A stretch of 64,000 nt of DNA from Hymenolepis diminuta (GCA_900708905.1 CAADRB010000017.1:1405657-1469656); one strand, 5' to 3'. Shown: positions 51,401 through 58,458, numbered from the stretch's first letter. Numbers and translations are program-made. Notes: generated from the letters alone by a model not told the origin.

Positions 51401-53472
51401 GATTACCGATTTCAATACATTTACACTAAAATGGCTGCGAGACGTTGTTTCTGATATTTACTGTCCTAACATTACCCTAGATTTAGGGTAATGTTCAAAA
51501 AGCCAGAAGAAATATCTTAATTGATTTGCAATACTGCTGTCAATATGGTTAAACCATTCCATTAAAAAGTAAGTTCCTTATTTTAAGTCTGGTCGGGCAT
51601 CTCATACCATTTAGAATGTGTTCTTGTCTTAATTGTTGATATAGCTCATTGTTTTCTAAGAGCCTTCTGTTATCAAATTTATGTCATTTTGGTGGCGGCA
51701 TAAATCATGATGGCAAAAATTGGACTTTCTAGGATTGGAATAGTGCAAAAGAGCCTTACTTTGTAAAACTGATCCTCTACGATGCACTGCATTCAAAGAG
51801 CGTTTTACATTTTGTACTCTTGCCTGATTTATTAACCAATTATTTGGTAGTATGTTGGTTGCCGCGCTTGTTCGCCATGATGGTGATTACGGATTCGATC
51901 TCCATCAGCATACACGCTGTGAGCGAATGGGCCACCTGCATTGATTAAGTCTCTCTACTATAAAGGGTAGCAGAATCCGAGTCTTTCACCACTGAGGTTC
52001 TATGATTTCATTTTCTATTGAATACGAATGTTGCTAAGCGCTTTCAAAAATGGGCTTGAGAATCATTTAGTTCTTTAACTAAGTCTCCAAATAATTGGAT
52101 TGTTGCATCTGAGCCATTCATTTTTACCTTCTCTCACTCTTTAGGTGAGTTTAGTCTACTTCTGGCCTACCTGGGTCTTTCCCAAGCCCCAGTCGACCTT
52201 TTGGTACTTCTCTCTGATGCTACAGCTGATTCATATGCCACGTCACCACAACGGCTGTCATTTAGCCCAGCCTCTCCCGAGGTTTCAACCTCTAGTTCCC
52301 TCTGGCTTGCTAGTCTCATGACCTCTTGGTGTCTCCTCGGTCGTCAATCTGTTGCCCGCAGGCTCTACTCCGAAAATCTGATACCTCGATTCTTCACCCA
52401 ATCTGCCGCCTCTGGTGATATGCATCTCTCCCTTCTCCCAGAGCCCTACATCAAAGTACCACGCCTCATTCAACTACCCAAGGAATACGCAACGTTAATT
52501 TCTCTTGCTACTGAAATTAAGTAAGTAGAAATAGTTTTTAAAATATGACTTTTAGTGAATATGAGAAGAAAAGTTGACATCATTTGTTACACGAGTTTAG
52601 CAAAATATATCCCTGGATTAAATTCACATTGTGAGTCAATTGAGCTTCTTACTCTTGCCTCCAATTTAAGTACTGATAGACTGATGTTTTTTCCTTGTTG
52701 TTTGTGAATTTAGTCATAGTAGACGCTCTCATAAGGCTTCTATGCCATCGTGAGTTGATCAGCTCTTTCGATAGGTAGGTAGATGAAGTAAAAGTCTAAG
52801 AAATTGATTCCCGTTGTCTGTTATGGGTTTAGAGAAATTATTTTGAGTTTGAAAAAGAAAAAAATTCGATCGTGAGTTAATGCTGTCTATCTGCTTGCTT
52901 TATTGGTATCTTTACTAATTATTTTTCCATTCTACTTTTCCTCTTCTTTTTAGGGGTGTTCATCGTGGAAGCAACATTCATTCTGATCCCACTTTGTGTC
53001 TGGTTTGTGGTGCAGTCGCCTGTTATGCTTGCTACAGTTGCAGAAGGTTTGAATCGATGCCTATTGTTGGTGCTAACCCTACCGCCAGTGCCAATAGTTC
53101 TCCATCTACGTCCTTGAGCCGTAGAGAGACAGTGGTTTTCGATATTCAAGCTCATATTCGTCGATTCCATTCTGGCTATGGCTTGGTTATGTTGTTCTCT
53201 GGAGGAGTACTTCTTTTCTCCGACCAAGCCCGACGGATCACTGATTTGGGAAGTCCCTATACTGACGAGTTTGGGGAACCGGATATTGGACTTAGGTGAG
53301 TATTCAGTTGTTTTAGAATACTTTATAGAAGTAATAGTATTTTTGGTTGCATTTTTTCTTTTTTAGACGTGGAAATCCGCTATATCTTGATGAAAAGCTG
53401 TATGAAGAGTTTAATAGAACTTGGTTGAAACATGAGACGAGAGTGAATCCGAATGCGAATCTGCATCTCTAA
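12467..53472 (+). CDS. UBR1: UBR1/UBR2-type N-recognin E3 ubiquitin-protein ligase, multi-exon gene (overall span)
   Basis: RING-type E3 ligase of the N-degron pathway; in this family it binds destabilising N-terminal residues and, with an E2, ubiquitinates the protein for proteasomal degradation. I traced about 34 exons with GT..AG introns and compatible phases, about 8,040 coding nt or 2,680 codons, well above the roughly 1,750 residues of human UBR1 and UBR2. Domain order fits UBR1/UBR2: UBR box (about residues 122-191), ClpS-like N-domain (about 363-440), helical middle, RING-H2 (about 1472-1647), C-terminal cap ending at TAA 53470-53472. Exon blocks are listed separately. Introns range from 37 nt to about 5.3 kb and carry mariner, gypsy and SINE-like insertions. 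Family assignment is firm; the start exon (12467-12493) and exons 27-29 are inferred. UBR3 is less likely because the ClpS-like segment and cap match UBR1/2. Confidence 0.9.
12718..16003 (+). CDS. UBR1: UBR gene exons 2-4: N-terminal region and UBR box
   Basis: Exons 12718-13100, 13180-13258 and 15728-16003. The UBR box is split over all three: CGRIFEENEPTFRC at the end of exon 2, then DCCMDPTCAFCRSCF and SIHKNHRY in exon 3, then GGYCDCGDSEAWKTGAWC and KLH in exon 4. The ordered Cys and His zinc ligands and the acidic CDCGD segment that reads basic (type 1) N-termini are all present. Exon 4 continues with a charged Glu/Asp-Lys linker (NEEKDDKAENE) and helical sequence. Splice phases: exon 2 ends phase 2 (AA), exon 3 supplies G; exon 3 to 4 is phase 0. 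The intron after exon 3 is 2.47 kb. Confidence 0.9.
14795..14965 (-). repeat. SINE-like repeat, family S1, copy 3
   Basis: The core CCAGAATTAACCGAGACTGT lies near 14859-14878, followed by CACCGATG and GATCTCTAACTTGGAAACGT then GCACGCTGAC, the family tail. It is within the UBR intron after exon 3. Confidence 0.55.
15472..15499. other. Perfect 13-bp hairpin in a UBR intron
   Basis: CAAGAAACTATGA and TCATAGTTTCTTG are separated by two bases in the intron before exon 4. By direct count the arms are 15472-15484 and 15487-15499. No gene association is known. Confidence 0.6.
16888..17397 (+). CDS. UBR1: UBR gene exon 5: ClpS-like N-domain
   Basis: 170 codons, phase 0 at both ends, acceptor CTTTTAG and donor GTGAGT. 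After a Glu/Asp/Thr-rich linker, the segment YVVVLYNNEFHNYEDVIRIV and the following GCTSKQATLYAVIVNREGR match the ClpS-like domain that in UBR1/UBR2 binds bulky hydrophobic (type 2) N-termini. The usual Asn-Asp-Glu start of the binding loop reads Asn-Asn-Glu here. Confidence 0.85.
17885..17985. repeat. Dispersed repeat, family S3, copy with perfect hairpin
   Basis: GGTGGTTAAATCTCCAACCA, then TAAATTTCCATCTTC and AAAGTTAGAAGACGGAGGA match the family. A perfect 12-bp inverted repeat (17899-17910 and 17919-17930, 8-nt loop) is embedded. Confidence 0.4.
18936..18985. other. Assembly gap (50 N)
   Basis: Fifty unknown bases in the UBR intron between exons 5 and 6. The round length suggests a placeholder rather than a measured gap. 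Confidence 0.95.
20242..20252. repeat. Homopolymer G tract
   Basis: Eleven consecutive G in AT-rich intron sequence of the UBR gene. Confidence 0.85.
22266..27820 (+). CDS. UBR1: UBR gene exons 6-9: helical region after the N-domain
   Basis: Exons 22266-22545, 25264-25352, 25441-25539 and 27335-27820. Phases are 0/1, 1/0, 0/0 and 0/0, and each junction has GT and AG. Recognisable family blocks are HRRVFARNFVAFYEEILQGY, followed by YDDHLQADSLLFLSCQF, and then a long exon with a Ser/Asn-rich loop and VRPIPGWWDEKARQNFMNYF. The mariner relic lies in the intron between exons 6 and 7. No catalytic motif is expected in this part. Confidence 0.85.
23290..24735 (+). mobile_element. Decayed mariner-family transposon in a UBR intron
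   Basis: A frame at 23551 encodes an N-terminal helix-turn-helix remnant (LEIAKFLKVARSFVRKVKKE). Further frames give EFAGRVHGMMDENPGKSMRD, then RAKRLLEKLKHPEEEKYFWF with FFDE (first catalytic Asp), HKALKTQYWMAENF and LWPSNYSPDLIPVDYYVW (third catalytic Asp of the D,D34D triad). The usual Gln-Asp-Ser-Ala before HKA has been lost. Stops and frameshifts make it inactive. Possible terminal inverted repeats: ATATAGAATGTTCGAA near 23293 and a related inverted copy near 24712-24733, giving about 1.45 kb. Confidence 0.8.
28840..30448 (+). CDS. UBR1: UBR gene exons 10-14: central helical region
   Basis: Exons 28840-29007, 29050-29304, 29378-29482, 29559-29698 and 29893-30448, with introns of 42, 73, 76 and 194 nt. 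Conserved UBR1/2 blocks include MRYSPMQPLPRLLAALYGHA, LIERPLQNVAFVAQ with FWVRNG, IYNIHRRYRTDLVDRDY and FIEAFLRLLLYILTHR. Exon 14 ends in a Pro-rich loop (PPYPPPSPPVPG) and FNRFYFKYQPSERTA. Phases are consistent; exon 13 ends phase 2 and exon 14 supplies one base. Confidence 0.87.
31224..35525 (+). CDS. UBR1: UBR gene exons 15-19: region leading to the RING
   Basis: Exons 31224-31528, 34291-34485, 34523-34597, 34686-34761 and 35373-35525. Exon 15 carries PPPLPRPRRRFHSAMSGI and a helical block; exon 19 carries a basic segment (KQARKRRRHENI) and MAKMAQMQRRFIETHF, which matches the helix just before the RING in human UBR1/2. The 34486-34522 intron is only 37 nt. Its donor (GTAAAT) was chosen over two other GT sites because it keeps frame with ANCILSKLVALQAFERDPKV; the last few residues of exon 16 are therefore less certain. 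Confidence 0.8.
31850..31975 (-). repeat. SINE-like repeat, family S1, copy 4
   Basis: A weaker copy: GATCAGTATCAGCCAATG in the core and GTGATCTCTAACTTTGTAGA followed by CATGCATGTTAACTACTGCA in the tRNA-like end. Confidence 0.45.
33030..33200 (-). repeat. SINE-like repeat, family S1, copy 5
   Basis: It has CTTGGAACCACTCATTTGAG, the core ACAGAATTAACCAGTGTGGT (33096-33115) and GTGACTTCTGACTTTGTCAT followed by GGGCCACCGATCC. It lies in the UBR intron between exons 15 and 16. Confidence 0.55.
35596..44126 (+). CDS. UBR1: UBR gene exons 20-23: RING-H2 domain
   Basis: Exons 35596-35766, 35842-35973, 41269-41395 and 43684-44126, phases 0, 0, 1, 0. Zinc ligands: CNMC at the end of exon 20, then CCQHFVHARC and, after a basic stretch, CTLC in exon 23. 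This is the E2-binding catalytic module. About 130 residues separate the first Cys pair from the CCQH segment, longer than in human UBR1. The insert is Ser/Asn/Pro-rich and includes a further CSDC at the end of exon 21. The 5.3-kb intron between exons 21 and 22 contains the antisense gypsy element. Confidence 0.88.
37065..37354 (-). repeat. LTR of the gypsy element (left, 3' in element orientation)
   Basis: About 290 bp starting TGTTATAACGTAACAAACTA. It matches the right copy throughout, including CCAACAATCTAGAAAACT, ATCAGTGGGTAAATAAAGAA and the ATTTATAGAA block, with many substitutions and small gaps. The end is set where similarity stops and by the target duplication. Confidence 0.85.
37690..38470 (-). 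pseudogene. Integrase remnant of the gypsy element
   Basis: CSKCQQAVKNP is the end of the HHCC zinc finger; LHVDFASPVDGVTYLAVVDS and YSKWSEVV hold the first catalytic Asp. VMDNGVKFMSADFKEF holds the second Asp. An in-frame TGA follows FCER, before PPHHAQSNGQGERF, which holds the catalytic Glu. The frame shifts at least once between blocks. Confidence 0.82.
38681..39124 (-). pseudogene. RNase H remnant of the gypsy element with TA-repeat insertion
   Basis: LRADASGYKIEASISRIF has the first RNase H Asp, and YGQIEKEALTMIY the Glu-containing helix; LTNHKPLLSI and a QRWALMLIDYDYEIKY block follow. A run of TA repeats (about 38889-38910) has added a Tyr-Ile tract in the middle without breaking the frame. 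Confidence 0.8.
38889..38912. repeat. TA microsatellite
   Basis: About eleven TA units inside the RNase H remnant of the gypsy element. Confidence 0.85.
39130..39960 (-). pseudogene. Reverse transcriptase remnant of the gypsy element
   Basis: The minus strand encodes FCPKRPVPIAAM, then LEQMGVLQPVTYSKWAAPIA, the amino-terminal finger region of a Ty3/gypsy RT. Further on, near 39482-39515, TYLDDIIVV carries the catalytic Tyr-Leu-Asp-Asp motif. Several frameshifts separate the blocks. Confidence 0.8.
40270..40850 (-). pseudogene. gag tail and protease remnant of the gypsy element
   Basis: Next to the right LTR the minus strand reads HRSCENCGHREGF, a zinc-knuckle-like remnant, then a stop. Downstream, LQVDNGSDIIRVSNEVL resembles a retropepsin active site but has Asn where Thr or Ser is usual. 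NILGFDWIDTFNVLELK is the typical second protease block. The frames are not continuous. Confidence 0.65.
40854..41140 (-). repeat. LTR of the gypsy element (right, 5' in element orientation)
   Basis: 287 bp, starting TGTTATAACGTAACAAACTA like the left copy and ending TTTCCTC before the duplicated TAGAC. By eye roughly a fifth of positions differ from the left LTR, which points to an old insertion. Confidence 0.85.
41883..42030. repeat. Dispersed repeat, family S3, copy
   Basis: It has CCTACTGTTAGCTGGGATGT, CTGCTGTATTAGGTTAAACG and GACCTCAAAATTC, matching the copy at 42860 in order. Both copies lie in the UBR intron after exon 22. Confidence 0.4.
42860..43015. repeat. Dispersed repeat, family S3 (best copy)
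   Basis: Contains CCTACTGTTAACTGGAATGC, CATCAGTATTGATCTACTAA, CCTCTTAAATACCAGTCCCA and AAGTTAAAAGTCGAAGG. Related copies appear at about 33677-33775, 41883-42030, 54145-54250, 17885-17985 and, more weakly, 31612-31680. No coding capacity or tRNA-like boxes were seen. Confidence 0.45.
44856..47051 (+). CDS. UBR1: UBR gene exons 24-26: post-RING region
   Basis: Exons 44856-45225, 46187-46695 and 46772-47051 with phases 0/1, 1/0 and 0/1. Exon 24 begins NNATPEILAKLFAML. Exon 25 has an acidic run (VDDNEDNEADMG) and SAACSTMRTLRHTIAYTLFS. Exon 26 has RRPLMQMVRAAFFAHAR, equivalent to the family block around LKALMQFAVAQR, then an unusual WWWWY run. The end of exon 26 uses a strong GTGAGT donor. Conservation is patchy here, as in the family. 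Confidence 0.75.
47821..48676 (+). CDS. UBR1: UBR gene exons 27-29 (boundaries uncertain)
   Basis: Exon 27 starts at 47821 with a clear acceptor and reads ETIIKFNTNVEDDIWSFLLG. Its donor is unclear: weak GT sites at 47917 and 47932 keep frame. A possible 22-nt microexon (48224-48245) sits between CAG and GTAAAA. Exon 29 ends at 48676 (GTAAGT donor) and reads TENILRIAVTQDAIRLWRLL followed by a Ser/Pro-rich loop; its start is either 48411 or 48427, depending on the phase of the microexon. The 3' part of exon 29 is sound; the rest needs transcript evidence. Confidence 0.55.
48783..49398 (+). CDS. UBR1: UBR gene exons 30-31
   Basis: Exons 48783-49115 and 49191-49398, separated by a 75-nt intron. 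Exon 30 opens ADITHLLINLFFLRPG and contains DAFTLRICFLALLVQTLLSW, which aligns in position and pattern with the family segment around YLFHLITMAHMLQILL. Exon 31 contains EHCLPFLRIAAYLISLF, equivalent to the family block TPYLRCAALFFHYL. Exon 31 ends phase 1 at a GTAAGT donor. Confidence 0.85.
50410..50888 (+). other. Two unrecognised adjacent open frames inside a UBR intron
   Basis: Frames 50410-50682 (90 codons) and 50679-50888 (69 codons) overlap by four bases within the 2.75-kb intron between exons 31 and 32. They begin MDNRGLFYRSIFLCSVCNLN and MTSISWKNFFKRRLLGVIQT. Neither shows motifs I know; a degraded mobile element is as likely as a nested gene. Confidence 0.2.
51468..51495. other. Perfect 12-bp hairpin in a UBR intron
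   Basis: AACATTACCCTA at 51468-51479 and TAGGGTAATGTT at 51484-51495 with a 4-nt loop, in the intron between exons 31 and 32. Confidence 0.65.
51850..52010 (+). repeat. tRNA-derived SINE-like repeat, family S2, copy 2
   Basis: It carries TTGGTTGCCGCGC and box-B-like GGATTCGATCTCC, then GAGCGAATGGGCCACC, TTGATTAAGTCT and CACCACTGAGGTTCTATG, in the same order as the copy at 4932-5090. It lies just upstream of UBR exon 32. Confidence 0.55.
52145..53472 (+). CDS. UBR1: UBR gene exons 32-34: C-terminal zinc cap and stop
   Basis: Exons 52145-52520, 52954-53295 and 53367-53472. Exon 32 ends with LIQLPKEYATLISLATEIK, the family's LIELPDDYSCLLNQAS block. Exon 33 carries LCLVCGAVACYACYSC and, after a Ser/Thr-rich loop, IRRFHSGYGLVMLFSGGVLL. 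The exon 33/34 junction gives SPYTDEFGEPDIGLRRGNPL, the near-invariant C-terminal signature. The frame closes with TAA at 53470-53472 after about 34 more residues. This cap packs against the RING in known structures. Confidence 0.92.
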
Positions 53473-53918
53473 GGGATTGTATGGACCTGTGTGATTGGTT
53501 GAATCCTATTGTGACATCCTTATAAATTAATGCTCACTAAAATCCCATTGACTCTTTTCCCTCTCTTCCTCCCTCCCTCCCTCCAATTTCCCTTTCTACA
53601 ACCGGTCATCAGAGGTGCTTGATATTTCTAGTTTCGTAGACTGCTACTACATTGGCTTTCCCCCTTATCCTCTACTCCTGCCCCCCCCTGAACTTTCATA
53701 TCGTTCGCTGGTTGGTGCCATGGTCTAAGTTGTCCGTGATATTTATACGTGGAATTTCATAAAGACATAGTTGTTGGCTTATTAATTACCAATGTTTGTC
53801 TTATCTCTATTTTGTTTGAGTGGTATGGTGCAATACTTATTTACCTATCAGATATTCAAAATGTTTAAGTGTACAGATGTGTCTGACACGTAAAGAGCTG
53901 ATTCCTAATGTTTAAGTA

Positions 53919-53924
53919 AATAAA
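53919..53924 (+). terminator. Candidate poly(A) signal of the UBR gene
   Basis: AATAAA lies about 450 bp after the UBR stop codon in AT-rich DNA. No closer canonical hexamer was noticed. Confidence 0.4.
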
Positions 53925-54144
53925 TTTTTTGAAGCGGAAATTTGCCATCCCCGTCCATTTATTATGGATCAGTTGTCCTCTGATTGTCTAGAATGTCTTT
54001 ACACTGATTATAAACTTTTACCCCTGGATTACGAAAGTTATTTCATTAATAGAGTATTTGACAAAATCCCCTAGCTGGTAATTTTAAAACGATTACTGTT
54101 AACCTAGATTTTTTCGGCTGTTCTCATGTAAATGAAATGTTAAA

Positions 54145-54250
54145 CAATGGCACAATTAATATCATAAAGCCAAGGATGGTTAAATTCCCACCTCAAAATT
54201 GTTAAACTAACAGGTCCGAGTTTTAAGTCGGAAGGATAACCGAAGACGTC
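54145..54250. repeat. Dispersed repeat, family S3, copy
   Basis: AAGGATGGTTAAATTCCCAC, then CTCAAAATTGTTAAAC and GTTTTAAGTCGGAAGGATAA match the 3' half of the family. Confidence 0.4.
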
Positions 54251-54334
54251 CGCTAAGTTAAATGGAATATGGGACGGTGATCTAGGGAGTTGTTCGGTAT
54301 AGTTTTATGCTAATAATTTTCATGTCCATTTAGG

Positions 54335-54515
54335 AAAGCACTTTCCAACACTCATCTTGGGTAGAGAGGAGCATAATGGAACCTCCAATTCTACCACTCT
54401 GTATGATAGCTAAGGTCAACCAGTGCGGCTGGCTATTCCATTCACTGTGCGCCGATGCAAATCGAACCCTTATCCTCTGGCAACGCGCCAACGATGGTCT
54501 ATTCATAAGACAGGG
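54335..54515 (-). repeat. SINE-like repeat, family S1, copy 6
   Basis: It shows AATTCTACCACTCTGTATGA, GGTCAACCAGTGCGGCTGGC (54421-54440) and CACTGTGCGCCGATGC. On the minus strand the head reads GTTGGCGCGTTGCCAGAGGA with box-B-like GGGTTCGATTTGC, the best preserved B box of the set. Confidence 0.6.
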
Positions 54516-56483
54516 GGATAGTTAAGACCAAGATTGAGTTCAGCTAATAAGCCCAAATCAGCAATATTATAAAATGTAGAATTAGTAAACAACGAGAGGT
54601 TGTTTGCAGATATGAGAATATCGTTGAATTGTCGCTAAATAACCAGTAAGAGGACGCACAAACAGTTATATCCAGAAAACAAGTCATGAACTGAAGCCTA
54701 TATATTTGCAGATATTTTGCTGGACGTGAAATTACCATGTTTCTGTTGTCCTAACTAGATATGGTGCATAATGTGTCAATGTGAAATCATTAAATATTTT
54801 TCTGCAACGATAATGTTTTCTCCCCATTATTATTGAAGTGTTGACTAGTATTGAAATTGTTTATGTGAACTCATGTGAACTACGCTATACTACATATAGT
54901 TTGAATAGAAATGTAATAAGTTTTCGCCATAACAACGAGAACGTGTCTTTTTCCTTCTTCTGTTTGGGATATCGGATTGTAGATCGTATAAAGCTAAATT
55001 GTGGCTACCAGTTTCCAAGCCTTTCTACATTCACACCTATTTTCTGTTAATTGGATACATCATAGAAAATTTTTAACTATGGATAGATCGTATGAACGTT
55101 TATAGATTAAATAGTAATATGTATTCAGGGAGCTTGAACAAATCCATGTGAATAATTTCTTTTATTTGTTTCAAACATAGAGAAAGTTACAAGCCAGTAG
55201 ATGTGACTCAGCAGCTGTGTTTTTTGGTTATCAGTTTAAACAAACGTAGATATAAATAAACGCACCATTTTAATTGATTTATTTATTTAAATCTAAAAGA
55301 TAAAATAATGGTGGAGTTGTTTTGGAATCAGGAATCCACTACTGCCCATTATTTTATAGTCAGAGTTACCCATTAAAGTTAGTACTCGATTTTCTCATCA
55401 TTGCAGGCTTTATATTGTAATAGGATTAAAATTGTCTTAGTTCCTAGATCTAAGGTTTTCATCCCAGTGAAAAATGATAGTTGTAAGTATCGCATTCGAG
55501 AAAAGTAAAGTATTGTTTCGTTACATTGTCCAGGTGTTGAAAAATAATTTCCTCTTTGTTTAAGAAAAAGTTCAGAAGAGTCTGATATTAACTGAGCAAA
55601 GGCGAGATTATTTCTCTTTAGAATTTATGGAAAATATTTATGATGAAATATATCTGAGAAGACATCAGATCGTTTTATTTTAAAGTGTAAACCATGAATA
55701 TCTTATATCACCTAGTGTTCTCTCACATTAATTTTGTGAAAATGCCATATTTCAACCCCCAAACATTTCTTTTGAACAATTACACACCCAACTTGAGCAA
55801 TATAAACTAGCTGCCTATAGTAATTATTTAAATGTTGGATACCACAAGATAGATCTATTCTGTATATTGATAATTTGCCTAAGTCAATGACAGCAATACA
55901 CATTTGGATTTACTATCCGTTTCTCAGGCTTAAGGTCTTATTGAAATGTACCTAAATGAATTTTCTTTGCGCTGGTGCAGATTCAGCAAAAATGCTGGTT
56001 CCGGATGTAATCATCACATGAGCAATCACAATAGTCAGATAAATAGCACTATAGGACTCGGTTTTTTGATAGTGGGCTTTGAATTCTGTGCAATCGTTTC
56101 AGTGGAAACATCGTGACGTAAGAATAAAAACCTTTGATACTATTTTAATTAAGAATAATTAACATGGCATTCGTGCCATTCATAATATTAAAGTAAAAGT
56201 GGTTAAAGTGCATGGCACTCCAACCGACCTGCAAAAGGACAACGGCATTAGGAAAATTAATCAATAGACATTTTTCCAGATTGACATGATTAGCCAGAAA
56301 GGGCCAAACATTATGAGGTCACGGTAAAATTTGACGATTTAACTAACCTACATTACCGCAAATGGTCATAATTTCTTTCGGTAAGTGCTAACATGGTTAT
56401 TTCTAAAACTTGGCGTCATTTTAGAAAATTCCTCTCCTCGATTATTAATATTTTAATTTGAGTAATTAACCGTTGCCTTCAGT

Positions 56484-56728
56484 ATGAGGTAAGCGTGTAC
56501 ATTTTGATAGAATTTTCCAGCGACAATTTCGATAAATCTGTGCTGAAAATGTTCAGAGAGTTGGATACAGATAATTCTGGAAAGGTGAATGCCAAGGAAC
56601 TGACCGCCTTGCTCCAAGAGATGGGCTCTAAACTCGATCAAGTTGCAGTTGAACGTCTCATAAAGAGATTCGACGCGAACGAAGATGGAGAACTCTGCAT
56701 TGAGGAGTTGAACAAATTGCTTGAGTAA
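56484..56728 (+). CDS. 8-kDa two-EF-hand calcium-binding protein, copy A
   Basis: Coding exons 56484-56488 and 56521-56728, 70 residues. The first coding exon gives only ATG AG; the 32-nt intron (GTAAGC..TTCCAG) completes the serine codon. The protein begins MSDNFDKSVLKMFRELD. Two canonical EF-hand loops follow: DTDNSGKVNAKE and DANEDGELCIEE, each with acidic or oxygen ligands at positions 1, 3, 5 and Glu at 12, so both should bind Ca2+. It resembles one calmodulin lobe and belongs to the short EF-hand proteins common in parasitic flatworms; its partners are unknown. A 5' UTR intron at 56381-56424 (44 nt) is suggested by GTAAGT and TTTTAG. The stop TAA is at 56726-56728. Confidence 0.9.
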
Positions 56729-56796
56729 TGGATGCTTTAACAGTAGTCAGTCTCTCTCTTACTACTTATAATTTATTTCTGCCAATTTAATGTCAA

Positions 56797-56802
56797 AATA
56801 AA
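56797..56802 (+). terminator. Poly(A) signal of EF-hand gene A
   Basis: AATAAA about 70 bp after the stop codon, the expected distance for a 3' end signal. Confidence 0.65.
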
Positions 56803-57059
56803 GATTTAATACCAGTAAGACAACTAGTTTTCATAAAATGGGGAGATCTGGTTTTAGGTTGCATGTCATTATTGTTATCTCAAAACTTTACATAAGGAGT
56901 AGGATATTTTAGCATAGTTTGTCCAATTTCCATTATTTAAAGTCAATTACTTGGAAGTGAATTAATCGTAAAACAACCATAACAAACAGCAGCAAGGAGT
57001 CATTCATCGAGTTTCATTTTCTATAGATAAGTATTTGACAGCAAGGTTAGTTAATCAGC

Positions 57060-57825
57060 CATCTCCTCAGTTCAATGCACATTCGAACCGCAGCTACTGG
57101 CTTCAACGAACCCTTTCATGGACAGTTAAAATCCGCTACTGTCGCATCTCCTTTAAGATTAAATTTACCGGGACATCTATCGATCATTCTGCTTGCATTT
57201 AGAAACATAATTAAGGAATGCCTAGGACGTTTTCATGCTGAACTAGTCTTTGGTACAACTCTTAGGCTGGTTTGTGAAATGATTCTCTACTTCAGAGGAA
57301 AAAGACAATGTAGATCCTCCGTTATATGCTGCGCATTTAAAAGATTAATTCAGACTTGTCTACCTGTCTGAATGACAGGCCTAGCCAAACCCATAAGGAC
57401 TTAAAAACCGGTCCTTTTTTTCAAATGGAAGCTGTAAGGAAATCTTTTCTAACCATCCCATGAAGGTCTTTTTAAAGTCTCGGTACGTAAACTCAATTAC
57501 TTCATTTTTAATCGCAACTGTTCTAAGGGTTTCGTAAGCATCGACAAATTAAAGCCTGTAACCTAGACCTCCCCATTATAAATTCCCCAAACAACTCCCA
57601 TTCTGTACACCCTGCACCTCCTCCCACTGATAATACCCGCCCTTCCATTACTCCTACTCAATCTCCATCTACAGATACTGTACACTCTTCCAATTTAGTC
57701 CTCATCCAAAGATATCGTTGACCTTACCACCTCGCCTTTTGTATTTTTTAACCCAAGCCTCCTCAGACTTGTCGTAATCGAAAGGTTTCCTTCACTTCTC
57801 GTCTGGCCGAACATGTGCAGTAACA
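57060..57825 (+). pseudogene. Decayed Ty3/gypsy integrase C-terminal fragment
   Basis: The plus strand reads TGFNEPFHGQLKSA and, in the same frame, FRNIIKECLGRFHAELVFG followed by TTLRL, the conserved late-integrase block of flatworm gypsy elements. The downstream Pro-rich tail and RNRKVSFTSRLAEHV (about 57775-57820) resemble the end of pol. Stops interrupt the tail, and no protease, RT or RNase H is nearby, so this is a 5'-truncated relic. It lies between the two EF-hand genes and differs from the element in the UBR intron. Confidence 0.7.
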
Positions 57826-57864
57826 AATTATTGAGCAGTTTTTAATATCTTTTAGCTATGTCTG

Positions 57865-58047
57865 GTGGAGAAGTACTGGAGATTGTACAACGCTATCAAG
57901 GCTTACCAAAGGGATTTTGCTCGCGCCAGGAGATTCGTGCTACCGATCGCTCATCGAGCAAGCACGGGCATACGCGCCGAGGCCTCCCAGCAAGTCACCG
58001 ATCAAAATGCGTACAACGTAGGGTTTAATAGTACTCCCAATTACTAA
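57865..58047 (+). other. Unrecognised GC-richer open frame after the gypsy relic
   Basis: A 60-codon frame beginning MEKYWRLYNAIKAYQRDFAR in a stretch clearly richer in GC than its surroundings (about 57890-58020). It starts shortly after the end of the decayed gypsy pol, so it may be LTR or non-coding element sequence. No family recognised. Confidence 0.25.
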
Positions 58048-58458
58048 GAATATTTAATAAGCTCTTTCTACATGATACCTACTATGTTTTCACTACCTTG
58101 GGCGTAACCTTGCTAACTTGGGACAACTAATACCAGAGGACTCTGTTAGAGGACCGTTGTACTTGTCGGCAGGTAGTTGAATTTCTAAGAGGGTTACTAT
58201 GGGTTAATCAAGGGCTTAGTTGCGTAGTATCGATCGGTTTTTCACTGAATTTGCGTTGATCCAATAGGCCTTAAACTTATATTATTTAAACTTATAACTC
58301 TGAGTAAAATACTCTGAATCTGATCACCAATAAAACATTTTATTTGGAGATCTCTGTCCGGCAAAATAATTTTTGCAAACTTATTCAGTTTATCTTCTTT
58401 ACTGAAACCATAAATGTTATAGCACACTCAGAGCCAGGTGAAAGGCTTTTATTCATGC

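Larger units (their letters stand above)
53925..56380. other. Intergenic region between the UBR gene and EF-hand gene A
   Basis: About 2.4 kb with an S3 copy, an S1 SINE-like copy and otherwise AT-rich DNA with no gene seen. Confidence 0.5.

Noticed and set aside
56495..56728. EF-hand protein starting with the unspliced sequence MYILIEF
   Set aside because: That stretch is the 32-nt intron; the split ATG AG start is matched exactly in the paralogue at 58741.
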